Below, one piece after another: positions 25,840-35,204 of a DNA stretch of 64,000 bases (position 1 is its first letter; each line of letters begins with the position of its first letter). The position numbers and the translations under genes are program-made. Location: positions 5,263,501-5,327,500 of the forward strand of contig NZ_CP094975.1 of the NCBI RefSeq assembly GCF_023509015.1, in the 5' to 3' direction. The notes under the pieces are model-generated. The model saw only the letters and a program-made list of their open reading frames with translations, did not search any database and was not told where the DNA came from. Source of the DNA: Pseudomonas abieticivorans. Its GTDB lineage: Bacteria; Pseudomonadota; Gammaproteobacteria; Pseudomonadales; Pseudomonadaceae.

Positions 25840-26509
25840 AGCCGGCTCCCCGAATGGTCTGCAGCAGCGGCGTTTCGCCGTCGGCGTCGATCTTGCGACG
25901 CAGGCGGCCGATGTGCACTTCGATCACGTTGGTGCGCTCGTCGTAACTGTAGTTCCACACGGCCTCGAAGAGCATGGTGCGGGTGACCACTTGGCCAGCA
26001 TTGCGGGCCAGGTGTTCGAGCAGAGCGTATTCGCGCGGCAGCAAATCGACCGGGCGCTCACCGCGTGTCACGCTGCGGCGCAGCAAGTCGATCAGCAGGG
26101 GGCCGACCTTCAACTGGTTGGGTTGCTCGGCGCTCACCGGCAGCCCGCGACGGCGCAGCAGGGCGTCCAGGCGCGCGGTCAGCTCAATGAACTCGAAGGG
26201 TTTGGTCAGGTAGTCGTCGCCGCCGGCGCGTAGCCCACGCACGCGCTCATCCAGCGCGCTCAGGGCACTGAGGATCAGCACCGGGGTGGTCACGCCCGAG
26301 GCGCGCAAGGCCGTCAGCACGCCCAGGCCGTCCACGGCACCTGGCAGCATACGGTCCAGCACCACCAGGTCGAAGCTTGCGCTCAGGGCCTGAACGATGC
26401 CTTGGCGGCCATCTTCGGCAACGGTCACCTGGTAACCGTGATCCTGCAGGGCCGCTTCGATTTCGCGGGCGGTGGTGCGGTCGTCCTCGACAACCAGAAC
26501 ATGTGTCAT
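25817..26509 (-). CDS. OmpR-family response regulator
   Basis: The 230-residue regulator has a receiver domain (residues 1-115: VVEDDRTTAREI, phospho-Asp in LVVLDRMLPG, KPFEF) and a winged-helix domain (about 130-228, ending HIGRLRRKIDADGETPLLQTIRGAGYVL). It is the partner of the kinase it overlaps. It is divergent from a second OmpR-family gene at 26601, with only 91 bp between the starts. Confidence 0.92.
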   Translation of the reverse strand: MTHVLVVEDDRTTAREIEAALQDHGYQVTVAEDGRQGIVQALSASFDLVVLDRMLPGAVDGLGVLTALRASGVTTPVLILSALSALDERVRGLRAGGDDYLTKPFEFIELTARLDALLRRRGLPVSAEQPNQLKVGPLLIDLLRRSVTRGERPVDLLPREYALLEHLARNAGQVVTRTMLFEAVWNYSYDERTNVIEVHIGRLRRKIDADGETPLLQTIRGAGYVLRAPE

Positions 26510-26575
26510 GGGCTTTCCTCGGCGGCAGATGGCATAGTGTGCCCACTACGGCCCGGCAGGCAGGTCGTCGCTTGC

Positions 26576-26589
26576 TAAATTAAAGTTTA
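26576..26589. promoter_or_regulatory. OmpR-type candidate operator, copy A
   Basis: TAAATTAAAGTTTA lies 12 bases before the start of the plus-strand response regulator gene. A 13/14 match, TAAATTTAAGTTTA, is found at 27294-27307 just before the efflux operon. The pair suggests that one regulator controls its own gene and the efflux operon. Confidence 0.6.
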
Positions 26590-26600
26590 GATACAGGAAC

Positions 26601-27296
26601 ATGGCCGTGCGGATATTGGTGATCGAAGATGACACCCTGGCAGCAGGTTATCTGGTGCGTGGCCTGAGTGAAAGCGGGCATGTGGTGGACAGCGTCGCCG
26701 ATGGCCGCCAGGGCCTGGAGATGGCCGAGGAGGGTATCTACGATGCGCTGATCATCGACCGCAAGCTGCCCAGCCTCGATGGCCTGGCGCTGGTGCGGCA
26801 ACTGCGGGCCGATGACCTGCACACCCCGATCCTGATGCTCAGTGCCTTGGCGTCCACCGAGCAACGCGTCGAAGGCCTGCGCGCCGGTGCCGATGACTAC
26901 CTGGCCAAACCCTATGCCTTTGTCGAGGTGCTGGCGCGCCTGGATGCGCTGCTGCGCAAGACCCACGCCCAGGGCGCAGGGCAGGTGTTGCGGGTGGGCC
27001 AGTTAGAGCTCGATTGCGCCGCACGCACCGCCCGGCGCGAGGGCCGCGAAATTGCCCTGCAGCACCGCGAGTCGCTGTTGCTGGCCAAGCTGATGCGCCA
27101 CAGCGGCGAAGTGGTGACCCGCGACATGCTGCTCGAAAGCGCCTGGGATTATGCCTTCGACCCCAATGACAACGTCATCGACAAACACATCTACCGCCTG
27201 CGCCGCAAACTCGATGCCGGCTTTGAACGGTCGCTGATTCGCACGGTGGCCGGGGCAGGCTATAGCCTTGACGAAGCCGCGGTCAGCGCCGGTTAA
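26601..27296 (+). CDS. OmpR-family response regulator (no adjacent kinase)
   Basis: The 231-residue regulator has a receiver (VIEDDTLAAGYLV, phospho-Asp in LIIDRKLPSLDG, LAKPYAF) and a C-terminal winged helix (HRESLLLAKLM, then DKHIYRLRRKLD and TVAGAGYSL). The start follows ACAGGAAC. There is no kinase gene downstream; the RND efflux operon follows directly. The operator-like 14-mer upstream of this gene recurs across its stop codon, before the efflux genes, which suggests that it regulates both. Confidence 0.9.
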   Translation: MAVRILVIEDDTLAAGYLVRGLSESGHVVDSVADGRQGLEMAEEGIYDALIIDRKLPSLDGLALVRQLRADDLHTPILMLSALASTEQRVEGLRAGADDYLAKPYAFVEVLARLDALLRKTHAQGAGQVLRVGQLELDCAARTARREGREIALQHRESLLLAKLMRHSGEVVTRDMLLESAWDYAFDPNDNVIDKHIYRLRRKLDAGFERSLIRTVAGAGYSLDEAAVSAG

Positions 27297-27307
27297 ATTT
27301 AAGTTTA
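27294..27307 (+). promoter_or_regulatory. OmpR-type candidate operator, copy B
   Basis: TAAATTTAAGTTTA overlaps the stop codon of the response regulator gene and lies 93 bases before the efflux-operon start. It differs from copy A (26576-26589) at a single position. Confidence 0.6.
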
Positions 27308-27400
27308 CCTGCCGGGGAACGCCGTGCCAGCGAGGCGGCGTTACCGTTGGGGCATTCGTGGACATCGTCCGCACAGGCCTTGACGGAGAACCCCACGCCC

Positions 27401-28813
27401 ATGTCTGCCGTACCCTTGCGGTTAGCCCTGCTCAAACCCTGTTGCCTGTGGCTCGCCGTGGCCCTGGGCGGTTGCTCGTTGGTGCCAACCTATCATCAAC
27501 CCAGCGTGCCGGTGACCGGCAGTTGGACGGCAGGGCAGGCGCTGAACAGTGCGCCCGCACCCGGCGGCCAGTGGTGGCAAGAGTTCCACAGTACCGAATT
27601 GGACCAACTGGTCGATAAGGGCCTGGGCGGCAATTTCAGCTTGCAGGCGGCCAAGGCACGCATCGACGAGGCCCAGGCTTCGGCGCAGGTCGCGGGGGCC
27701 GCGCAGTACCCGCAATGGAACCTGGGCGGCAACTTTCAACGACAGAACAACTATGGCACCACGGCCAAGCGCAGCGTGTTCGCCGAGGCCACCTACGAGG
27801 TTGACTTCTGGGGCAAGCAGCGGGCCGCGGCGGACTCGGCCCAGGCCTTGGCCCGTGCCAGCGTGTTCGACGCCCAGACCCTGCGCATGACCTTGGGCGC
27901 CGACATCGCCAACGCCTACTTCCAGGTCTTGTCGTTGGAGGAACGGCTGAAGCTGGCGCAATCGATCGCCGATGACGCGCAGCAAGTGCTGGACCTGGTT
28001 CAGGTGCAAGCCAGCCAGGGCGCGGTGTCCAACCTTGAGGTTGAACAACAACGCAACGCCCTGCAAACCTTCCAGGCGGCCATGCCGCCGCTGCGCCAAC
28101 AGCGTGACCAGGCGCTGTACCAACTGGCCGTGTTGACCGGCGCATCCCCGCAAGGTTTCAGCCTGCACGACACCGCCTTGGACAGCGTGCAGGTGCCCGC
28201 GCCGTCGGCCGGCTTGCCCATCGGCCTGCTGCGCCAGCGCCCAGATATCCAGGCCGCCGAGGCGCGCCTGCAATCGGCGAACTTCGACGTTGGCGTGGCT
28301 CGCGCAGCCTTTTTGCCCAACCTGTCGCTGGACCTGCTGGGTGGCCTCGACACCCTGGCCGGCGGGCAGGTCTGGAGCGCCATCGGCACCCTCGGCCAGC
28401 CCGTGTTCGCCGGCGGCCAACTCAAAGGCCAATTGCACCTGGACCAAGCCCATGCGCGTGAGCTGGTGGCCAGTTACCGAGAGTCGGTGATCGAGGCGGT
28501 GCAAGACGTGCAAACCCAAATCAGCGCCACCCAAGAGCTGGACAAAAGCTACGCGCTGAACCAGGCCGCAGTGACCTCGGCGCGCGAAGCGGCGCGCCTG
28601 GCGCAGGTGCGTTATCGCCTGGGCTCCACGGATTTCCAGACCCTGCTGATCGTCGAGCGTACCCAGTACCAGGCCGAAGACACCCTGTTGCAAGTGCGCC
28701 TGCAGCACTTGCAAGCCGCCGTGGGCCTGTTTCGCGCCCTGGGCGGCGACTTTACCGCCGCGCCAGGCACTGCCCTTGCTTCCAACCCCGTCACCCAGGA
28801 TGCCCAGCCATGA
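27401..28813 (+). CDS. Outer-membrane efflux channel lipoprotein (NodT/OprM family)
   Basis: The start is the ATG at 27401, which begins a lipoprotein signal peptide with lipobox LGGC (Cys near residue 25); an upstream frame to 27347 lacks this. The 470-residue product has the duplicated TolC-type layout with long helices (QAAKARIDEAQASAQVAGAAQYP, YEVDFWGKQRAAADSAQALARAS, then RPDIQAAEARLQSANFDVGVARAAFLPNLSL). It forms the outer-membrane exit duct of the pump. It is the first gene of the operon and overlaps the adaptor gene by four bases. Confidence 0.93.
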   Translation: MSAVPLRLALLKPCCLWLAVALGGCSLVPTYHQPSVPVTGSWTAGQALNSAPAPGGQWWQEFHSTELDQLVDKGLGGNFSLQAAKARIDEAQASAQVAGAAQYPQWNLGGNFQRQNNYGTTAKRSVFAEATYEVDFWGKQRAAADSAQALARASVFDAQTLRMTLGADIANAYFQVLSLEERLKLAQSIADDAQQVLDLVQVQASQGAVSNLEVEQQRNALQTFQAAMPPLRQQRDQALYQLAVLTGASPQGFSLHDTALDSVQVPAPSAGLPIGLLRQRPDIQAAEARLQSANFDVGVARAAFLPNLSLDLLGGLDTLAGGQVWSAIGTLGQPVFAGGQLKGQLHLDQAHARELVASYRESVIEAVQDVQTQISATQELDKSYALNQAAVTSAREAARLAQVRYRLGSTDFQTLLIVERTQYQAEDTLLQVRLQHLQAAVGLFRALGGDFTAAPGTALASNPVTQDAQP

Positions 28814-29985
28814 GCCTTCCCACCTCCCGTACCCTGCGCGTGTCGCTGTTGGGCCTGGCCGCGTTGCTGGCCATCGGCGCCGGTCACTATGGCTGGCTGC
28901 AATATGCCCAAGCTGCCGCCCCCAAGGCTCAAGCGCAGGCAGTGCCGGTGCATGTGCAAACCGCCCGCCAGATGGACCTGCCGGTGTGGTTGTCGGCGAT
29001 CGGTAACGTGCAACCGCTCAACAGCGTGAACGTGCGCGTGCGCGCCGACGGCGAGCTGCAAAACGTGCTGTTCGAAGAAGGCCAGATGGTGACGGCAGGT
29101 AGCCTGTTGGCGCAGATTGACCCGCGCACCTACCAGGCCCAGGTGGCCCAGGCCCAGGCCCAGGTCGCCAAGGACCAGGCGCAACTGGCCAACCTGCGGG
29201 TCAGCCTGGACCGTGCGGTGCATTTGGCCGACGCGAAAGCCGGCCCGACCCAGGACGTGGACACCTACAAGGCCCAGTTGGCCGCACAGGTCGCGACGGT
29301 GCAGGCCGACCAGGCGGCGCTGGAAAACGCGCGCCTGCAATTGAGTTTTACCGAGGTGCGCGCCCCCTTTACCGGGCGCACCGGCCAACGCTTGCTGGAC
29401 GTGGGTGCCATCGTCCACGGCGCGGAGGCCAGTGGCTTGGTGACGCTGACCCAGATGAACCCGATCACCGTGGCGTTTGCCGTGTCCCAGGACGATTTGG
29501 CGCAGATCCTCGCGCAAAACGCCAAGCACCCGTTGCAGGTGGTGGCCATGAGTCGTGACGGCAGCCGTGAGATCACCCGTGGGCGCTTGAGCTTCATCGA
29601 CAGCCAAGTGGCCACGGCCAGCGGCCAAGTGCAGCTCAAGGCGCAGTTCGACAATGGCCAGAACCAACTGTGGCCCGGCGAGCTGGTCAGCGCGCGGTTG
29701 CTGCTGGACACCGAAAAGAGCGCCACCGTGGTGCCCGTCAGCGCGGTGCAACTGGGCCGCGACGGCGATTACGTGTACGTGGTCGATGCCCACCAGCAGG
29801 CCCAACCGCGCAAGGTCCGTGCATCGAATGTCGTGGTGGATGGCCAGCAATGGATTCGCGATGGGCTAAAGCCCGGTGAGACCGTGGTCACCGTGGGCCA
29901 GTCGCGCATCGCTCCGGGCGTCAAAGTCACCGGCGTGGACAGCGACGCCATGGCCCAGGCCAGCGACGAGGGGGTAGGGCGATGA
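28810..29985 (+). CDS. RND efflux periplasmic adaptor (membrane-fusion protein)
   Basis: The 391-residue protein has an N-terminal membrane anchor (about 10-30), a beta-barrel/lipoyl region (VWLSAIGNVQPLNSVNVRVRADGELQNVLFEEGQMV), an alpha-hairpin rich in Ala and Gln (QVAQAQAQVAKDQAQLANLR) and the downstream strand LSFTEVRAPFTGRTGQRLLDVGAIV. This is the MdtA type. It bridges the inner-membrane pump and the outer-membrane channel. ATGA overlaps join it to the genes on either side. Confidence 0.93.
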   Translation: MSLPTSRTLRVSLLGLAALLAIGAGHYGWLQYAQAAAPKAQAQAVPVHVQTARQMDLPVWLSAIGNVQPLNSVNVRVRADGELQNVLFEEGQMVTAGSLLAQIDPRTYQAQVAQAQAQVAKDQAQLANLRVSLDRAVHLADAKAGPTQDVDTYKAQLAAQVATVQADQAALENARLQLSFTEVRAPFTGRTGQRLLDVGAIVHGAEASGLVTLTQMNPITVAFAVSQDDLAQILAQNAKHPLQVVAMSRDGSREITRGRLSFIDSQVATASGQVQLKAQFDNGQNQLWPGELVSARLLLDTEKSATVVPVSAVQLGRDGDYVYVVDAHQQAQPRKVRASNVVVDGQQWIRDGLKPGETVVTVGQSRIAPGVKVTGVDSDAMAQASDEGVGR

Positions 29986-32900
29986 ACGGGTTGGCCAGCC
30001 TGATCCCGCGTCGCGTGGGCCTGAGCCTATTGGCGGTGGGCGTATTGCTGTTGGGTAGCGCGGCGTATTTCAACCTGCCCGTGGCGCCGCTGCCGACCGT
30101 GGACTTTCCCACCATCCAGGTCACCGCCAAGCTTTCCGGGGCCAGCGCCGAGACCATGGCCAGCTCCGTGGCAACACCGCTTGAACGGGCCTTTGCCGCC
30201 GTGCCACAGGTGACCTCCATGACCTCGTCCAGCGCCGCCGGCAAAACCCAGATCGCCCTGCAGTTCGACCTGTCGCGCAACATCGACGGCGCGGCGCAGG
30301 ATGTACAGGCGGCCATTAATGCGGCCAGCTCCAACCTGCCCAAGACCATGACCAGCCAGCCGACCTTCAACAAGGTCAACCCCACCGAAGCCACGGTGCT
30401 GTCCCTGGCCTTGACCTCGCCGGTGCGTACCTTGCCGGAGCTGGACCGCTACGCGGACAACTACCTGGCCCAGCAACTGTCGCAGATGCCTGGGGTGGGC
30501 ATGATCGACTTCCACGGCGAGCAAAAACCAGCCGTGCGCATCCGCATCGACCCGGACCGCCTGGCGGCCCGCGGCCTGACGCTGGAGGATGTGCGCAGCA
30601 TCGTCGGCATCAGCACCCTCGACCAGCCCAAGGGCAACCTCGATGGCCCTGGCCGCTCCATCACCCTGGGGGCCACCGACCAGTTGCTCGACCCCCAGCA
30701 CTACCGTGACCAGGTGGTGGCGTACAAAAGTGGCGTGCCGATCAAACTCAGCGACCTGGGCGAGGTGGTGGCCAGCGCCGAAGACACCGAGCAGTCGGCC
30801 GACATCGGCGGGCAGCCGACGGTGATCGCCGACATCCACAAGCAGCCGGGCTTCAACGTGCTGGACACCATCAACCACATCAAGGCACGCCTGCCCACGC
30901 TGATGGCGTCGTTGCCGGCCGACGTGCAGGTGCAGGTGGTGGGCGATCGTACCCAAACCATCCAGGCCTCGGTGAACGACGTGCAGTTCACCCTGTTGCT
31001 GTCCATCGCCCTGGTCGTGGTGGTGATTTTCGTGTTCCTGCGCAAGGCCACGGCCACGCTGATCCCGGCCATGACCATCCCGCTGTCGTTGCTGGCCACC
31101 TTCGCGGTGATGTACGTGCTGGGCTACAGCCTGGACAACCTATCGATCATGGGCCTGGCGATTGCCGTGGGCTTTGTGGTGGACGACGCCATCGTGGTGA
31201 TGGAAAACATCGTGCGCCACCTGGAGATGGGCAAGTCGCGGTTGCAGGCGGCGGTGGAGGGCCTGCGCGAAGTGGCGTTCACCATCGTCTCGATGACCGT
31301 GTCTTTGATCGCGGTGTTTCTGCCCATCCTGTTGATGAGCGGCATTGTTGGCCGCCTGATGCGTGAGTTCGCCGTGACGGTGAGCGTCGCGATCGTGATG
31401 TCGTGCATCGTTTCCCTGACCGTGACACCCATGCTGTGCGCCTGGTTGCTCAAACCCCACGCCGAGGCGGGCGAGGAGGGGCGCTTGGCCCAGGCTTGCG
31501 AGCGCGCCTTCATGGCCCTGCAAGACGGCTACCGCGACAGCCTGGACTGGGTGCTCGGCCATCAGCGCCTGACCCTGGCCGTGGCGATTGCCACGGTGGT
31601 GGCCACAGGCTTTCTGTACACCGGCATACCCAAGGGCTTTTTCCCCCAGCAAGACACTGGCTTGATCACCGCCATCGCCGAGGGCGCGCCCGATGCATCG
31701 CCGGCGGCCATGCGTGCCGATGTCTCGCGCCTGGCCGAGATCGTGCGCCAGGACCCGGCCGTGGCCAAGGTGTACTTCTGGATTGGTGCCAATCCCACCA
31801 TCAGCCAAGGCAAGATGATGGTCAACCTCAAGCCGTTTGCCGAGCGTACGGCCAGCGCCGCCCAGGTCATCGCGCGGCTGCAGCCGGCGTTGAACCGGGT
31901 GCCGGGTATCAAGCTGTACATGCAGGCCAACCAGGACATCCAGATCGGCGGCCGGGCCAGCAAGACCCAGTATCAATACACCCTGCAAGACCCCGACACC
32001 GCCGAACTGAACCACTGGAGCGAGGTACTGCTCAAGCGCCTGCAAGCCCTGCCGCAGCTGGTGCATGTGACCTCCGACCAGCAGAGCGGCATCCCCCAGG
32101 CCACCCTGCAGATCGACCGCGCCACGGCCTCGCGCCTGGGCGTGTCGGTGCAGGCCATCGACGACGTGCTGTACGACGCCTTCGGCCAGCGCCAGGTGGC
32201 GACGATGTTCACCCAGTTGGACCAGAACCACGTGATCCTGGAACTGGACCCGCAATGGCAGGTGTCGCTGTCGACCCTGGAGCACCTGTACGTGCGGGCC
32301 GACAACGGTGCCTTGGTGCCGCTGAACATGCTGGCGAGCATCCACCGGGAGCTGGTGCCCATCGTCATCAACCACCAGGGCATCTTCCCGGCGATTACCC
32401 TGTCCTTTGACCTGGCGCCTGGCCATGCCCTGAGCGAGGCAGTCGGGGCGATCAACCAGGCATCCCTGGCAGCCGGCTTGCCGGACACCGTCAATGCCAG
32501 CTTCCAGGGCGCGGCCCAGGCCTTTCAGGACTCGCTTAAGTCCGAGCCCTGGCTGATCCTGGCGGCGATTCTCACGGTGTACATCGTACTGGGCGTGCTG
32601 TACGAAAATGCCATCCACCCGCTGACAATCATCTCCACCTTACCTTCGGCAGGCTTTGGCGCGTTGTTGGCGTTGATGCTCAGTGGCCATGACCTGTCGG
32701 TGCTGGGCATGATCGGTATTATCCTGTTGATCGGCATCGTCAAGAAAAACGCGATCATGATCGTGGACTTCACCCTGGTGGCCCAGGCCAGCGGCATGAG
32801 CCCCGCGCAGGCGGTGCGTGAAGCCTGCCTGCTGCGCTTGCGGCCGATTTTGATGACCTCGCTGGCGGCTTTGCTGGGCGCAGTGCCCTTGGCATTCGGC

Positions 32901-33065
32901 CATGGTCCTGGGTCGGAGTTGCGCCAGCCCCTGGGCATTGCCATTGTCGGCGGCCTGCTGGTGTCGCAGGTGCTGACGCTGTATACAACGCCGGTGGTCT
33001 ACCTGTGGTTCGAGCGCCTGCGCCAGGGCAGGGCTCGGGAAACGGTGAGTGCGCATACGCAATGA
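29982..33065 (+). CDS. RND efflux pump, MdtB/MuxB-like
   Basis: The 1027-residue inner-membrane pump has twelve membrane segments, two large periplasmic loops and the proton-relay aspartates in GFVVDDAIVVMENI. Other landmarks are PTVDFPTIQV at the first loop and a GMIGIILLIGIVKKNAIMIVDF segment in the second half. It is a hydrophobe/amphiphile exporter; substrates cannot be read from sequence. Many relatives occur as MdtB-MdtC or MuxB-MuxC pairs, but only one pump gene is present here, so it probably works as a homotrimer. Confidence 0.93.
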   Translation: MNGLASLIPRRVGLSLLAVGVLLLGSAAYFNLPVAPLPTVDFPTIQVTAKLSGASAETMASSVATPLERAFAAVPQVTSMTSSSAAGKTQIALQFDLSRNIDGAAQDVQAAINAASSNLPKTMTSQPTFNKVNPTEATVLSLALTSPVRTLPELDRYADNYLAQQLSQMPGVGMIDFHGEQKPAVRIRIDPDRLAARGLTLEDVRSIVGISTLDQPKGNLDGPGRSITLGATDQLLDPQHYRDQVVAYKSGVPIKLSDLGEVVASAEDTEQSADIGGQPTVIADIHKQPGFNVLDTINHIKARLPTLMASLPADVQVQVVGDRTQTIQASVNDVQFTLLLSIALVVVVIFVFLRKATATLIPAMTIPLSLLATFAVMYVLGYSLDNLSIMGLAIAVGFVVDDAIVVMENIVRHLEMGKSRLQAAVEGLREVAFTIVSMTVSLIAVFLPILLMSGIVGRLMREFAVTVSVAIVMSCIVSLTVTPMLCAWLLKPHAEAGEEGRLAQACERAFMALQDGYRDSLDWVLGHQRLTLAVAIATVVATGFLYTGIPKGFFPQQDTGLITAIAEGAPDASPAAMRADVSRLAEIVRQDPAVAKVYFWIGANPTISQGKMMVNLKPFAERTASAAQVIARLQPALNRVPGIKLYMQANQDIQIGGRASKTQYQYTLQDPDTAELNHWSEVLLKRLQALPQLVHVTSDQQSGIPQATLQIDRATASRLGVSVQAIDDVLYDAFGQRQVATMFTQLDQNHVILELDPQWQVSLSTLEHLYVRADNGALVPLNMLASIHRELVPIVINHQGIFPAITLSFDLAPGHALSEAVGAINQASLAAGLPDTVNASFQGAAQAFQDSLKSEPWLILAAILTVYIVLGVLYENAIHPLTIISTLPSAGFGALLALMLSGHDLSVLGMIGIILLIGIVKKNAIMIVDFTLVAQASGMSPAQAVREACLLRLRPILMTSLAALLGAVPLAFGHGPGSELRQPLGIAIVGGLLVSQVLTLYTTPVVYLWFERLRQGRARETVSAHTQ

Positions 33066-33093
33066 ACAAAAGAACAATGAGAAGGAAGGCGGC

Positions 33094-33780
33094 ATGCAGA
33101 TTCTGCTGGTAGAAGACAACCGCGATATTCTCGCCAACGTGACCGAGTACCTGCAGTCGCGCGGCTGCCAGGTGACCGGCGCCGAGGATGGCCTGACCGG
33201 CCTGCACTTGGCGGCCACCCGGGCGTTCGACATGGTGATACTGGACGTGATGCTGCCCGGCATCAACGGCACCCAGGTATGCCAGCGCTTGCGCGAAAGC
33301 TCGCGCGCAGACACCCCGGTGATCATGCTCACGGCGCGCGATGCCTTATCCGATCGCCTGGAAGGCTTCAGGTCCGGTGCCGACGATTACCTGGTCAAGC
33401 CATTCGCGTTGGCCGAGTTGATGGCGCGCATCGAGGCGCTGGTGTGGCGGCTCAAGCGGCGCAACTCGCGCGTGCTGAGTATCCATGACCTGGCCTATGA
33501 CCTGGACACGCTGCACGTTAGCCGCCAGGGCACATCGCTACGCCTGACGCCCACCAGCCTGAAAATGCTCGAACTGTTGATGCGCCGAAGCCCGGCGGTG
33601 GTCACCCGGCGTGAACTGGAACAGGCGGTGTGGGGCGATTACCCGCCCAACAGCGACAGCCTGCGCACCAACTTGTATTTGTTGCGCCAGGCGGTCGACA
33701 AGCCGTTCGAGGTGCCGCTTATTCAGACGGTGTTCGGGATCGGCTACCAGTTGGTCTACAAGGGCGGCGAAGCAGCCTGA
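33094..33780 (+). CDS. OmpR-family response regulator downstream of the efflux operon
   Basis: The ATG at 33094 follows AAGGAAGG and starts the receiver (QILLVEDNRDILANV). Phospho-Asp lies in MVILDVMLPGING and the Lys in LVKPFAL; a winged helix ends at LIQTVFGIGYQLV. At 228 residues it is full length. It lies 28 bases after the pump gene, so it is probably the last gene of the operon. No kinase gene is next to it. With the regulator at 26601, the efflux genes are framed by two kinase-less regulators. Confidence 0.9.
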   Translation: MQILLVEDNRDILANVTEYLQSRGCQVTGAEDGLTGLHLAATRAFDMVILDVMLPGINGTQVCQRLRESSRADTPVIMLTARDALSDRLEGFRSGADDYLVKPFALAELMARIEALVWRLKRRNSRVLSIHDLAYDLDTLHVSRQGTSLRLTPTSLKMLELLMRRSPAVVTRRELEQAVWGDYPPNSDSLRTNLYLLRQAVDKPFEVPLIQTVFGIGYQLVYKGGEAA

Positions 33781-33814
33781 GGGGAAATGAAGATTCACCC
33801 CAGGCACACAGGCC

Positions 33815-33850
33815 ATGGCGCATCGCGAGCAAGCTCTGCTCCCACAGTGA
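33815..33850. repeat. Degenerate REP-type element
   Basis: The bases read CATCGCGAGCAAGCTCTGCTCCCACA, a familiar Pseudomonas REP form with a GAGCAAGCTCTGCTC hairpin core. It lies in the spacer between the response regulator and the MFS gene. The rest of this 195-base spacer shows nothing recognisable. Confidence 0.55.
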
Positions 33851-33975
33851 GTTGTACCGTGCCATGGCCTGTCAGACTGCCTTATTCGCCTTGTGTCCTG
33901 GGCTTTGGATCGCCATGATGTTGCCAAATGTTTCCCAGTGTTCAGTGATAAACCCATAAAAAGCCTGGCGACCTG

Positions 33976-35175
33976 ATGAACAACCCAGCAGCTTTGCGCG
34001 AACAACCTGCCATGCAGACCAACACACGCCGCCGCGCCTTGCTCGCCGGTTGCAGCGCCCACGCGGTACACGATGGCCTGACCGATCTGATCTACGTATT
34101 GCTGCCGATATGGCAGGTGCAGTTCGGCCTGAGCCTGGCCCAGGTCGGGCTGCTGCGCGGTGCCTATTCAGGAATGATGGCCGGTTTCCAGCTATTGGCC
34201 AGCCGCGCCGCCAAACGCTGGGGGCGCGAGCGCCTGCTGGTCGGCGGTACTGCACTCGCGGGGCTGGCTTACCTGTTGGTGGGCCAGGCAGGTGGCTTGA
34301 CCGTGCTGCTGCTGGCGCTGATGGTCGGTGGCCTGGGTGCCAGTACCCAGCACCCGTTGGCGTCTTCGCTGATCACTGATGCCTATGAGCCTGGCGGTGG
34401 CGTCAAGGAGGCATTGTCGCAGTACAACTTTGCTGGCGACATTGGCAAGACCCTGTTGCCTGGCTTGATCGGCCTGCTGCTGATCGTGGTCGACTGGCGT
34501 ACCAGCGTCACCTTGATGGGCCTGCTTGGCCTGGCCGCAGCGGCCCTGTTGTGGTGGCTGATCCCGGCGCGCGAGCCGGCCCACGTGCGTTCATCAAAAG
34601 CCGCCAACACCGCCCCCAGCGCAGGTTCGCCCGGCGGCCTGCGTGCCTTGTTGGCCACCGGCGCCCTGGACAGCGCGGTGCGCATGGGCTTTTTGACCTT
34701 CCTGCCGTTTTTGCTGAAAAGTAAAGGCGCCGGCACCGCGGGCATTGGCCTGGCGTTGACACTGCTGTTCATCGGGGGCGCGTTCGGCAAGTTGCTGTGC
34801 GGCTACCTGGGGGCGCGCATCGGCATGATGAAAACCGTATGGCTGACCGAGTCGGCCACCTCGCTGATGATCATCTTGGCGGTGTTCTTACCCTATTTCG
34901 GCTTGATGGCCATGCTGCCGCTGCTGGGCCTGGCCTTGAACGGCACCTCGTCGGTACTGTACGGCGTGGTGCCGGATCTGGCCGGGCCAGACAAGCGCGA
35001 ACAAGCCTTCGCGCTGTTCTACACCGGCACCATCGGCGGCGGCGCGCTGGCGCCGGTGGTGTTCGGCCGGCTGGGGGATGCCACCGGGGTGCCGGTGGCC
35101 ATGGTGACGCTTGCAGTGATGCTGTTGCTGACGTTGCCGTTGTCGTACGCGGTGCAGCGCGGGCTTTCGCGTTGA
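33976..35175 (+). CDS. MFS transporter, fosmidomycin-resistance-like
   Basis: The 399-residue protein has about twelve membrane segments. The opening GCSAHAVHDGLTDLIYVLLPIW resembles the fosmidomycin-resistance MFS group, as do GGLGASTQHPLASSLITDAY and SQYNFAGDIGKTLLPG. Substrate is unknown; drug or sugar efflux are both possible. The start is uncertain because no strong ribosome site precedes either ATG 33976 or ATG 34012. It is transcribed alone. Confidence 0.8.
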   Translation: MNNPAALREQPAMQTNTRRRALLAGCSAHAVHDGLTDLIYVLLPIWQVQFGLSLAQVGLLRGAYSGMMAGFQLLASRAAKRWGRERLLVGGTALAGLAYLLVGQAGGLTVLLLALMVGGLGASTQHPLASSLITDAYEPGGGVKEALSQYNFAGDIGKTLLPGLIGLLLIVVDWRTSVTLMGLLGLAAAALLWWLIPAREPAHVRSSKAANTAPSAGSPGGLRALLATGALDSAVRMGFLTFLPFLLKSKGAGTAGIGLALTLLFIGGAFGKLLCGYLGARIGMMKTVWLTESATSLMIILAVFLPYFGLMAMLPLLGLALNGTSSVLYGVVPDLAGPDKREQAFALFYTGTIGGGALAPVVFGRLGDATGVPVAMVTLAVMLLLTLPLSYAVQRGLSR

Positions 35176-35204
35176 GGCAATGAAAACGCAGTGATGCTTG
35201 AGGC

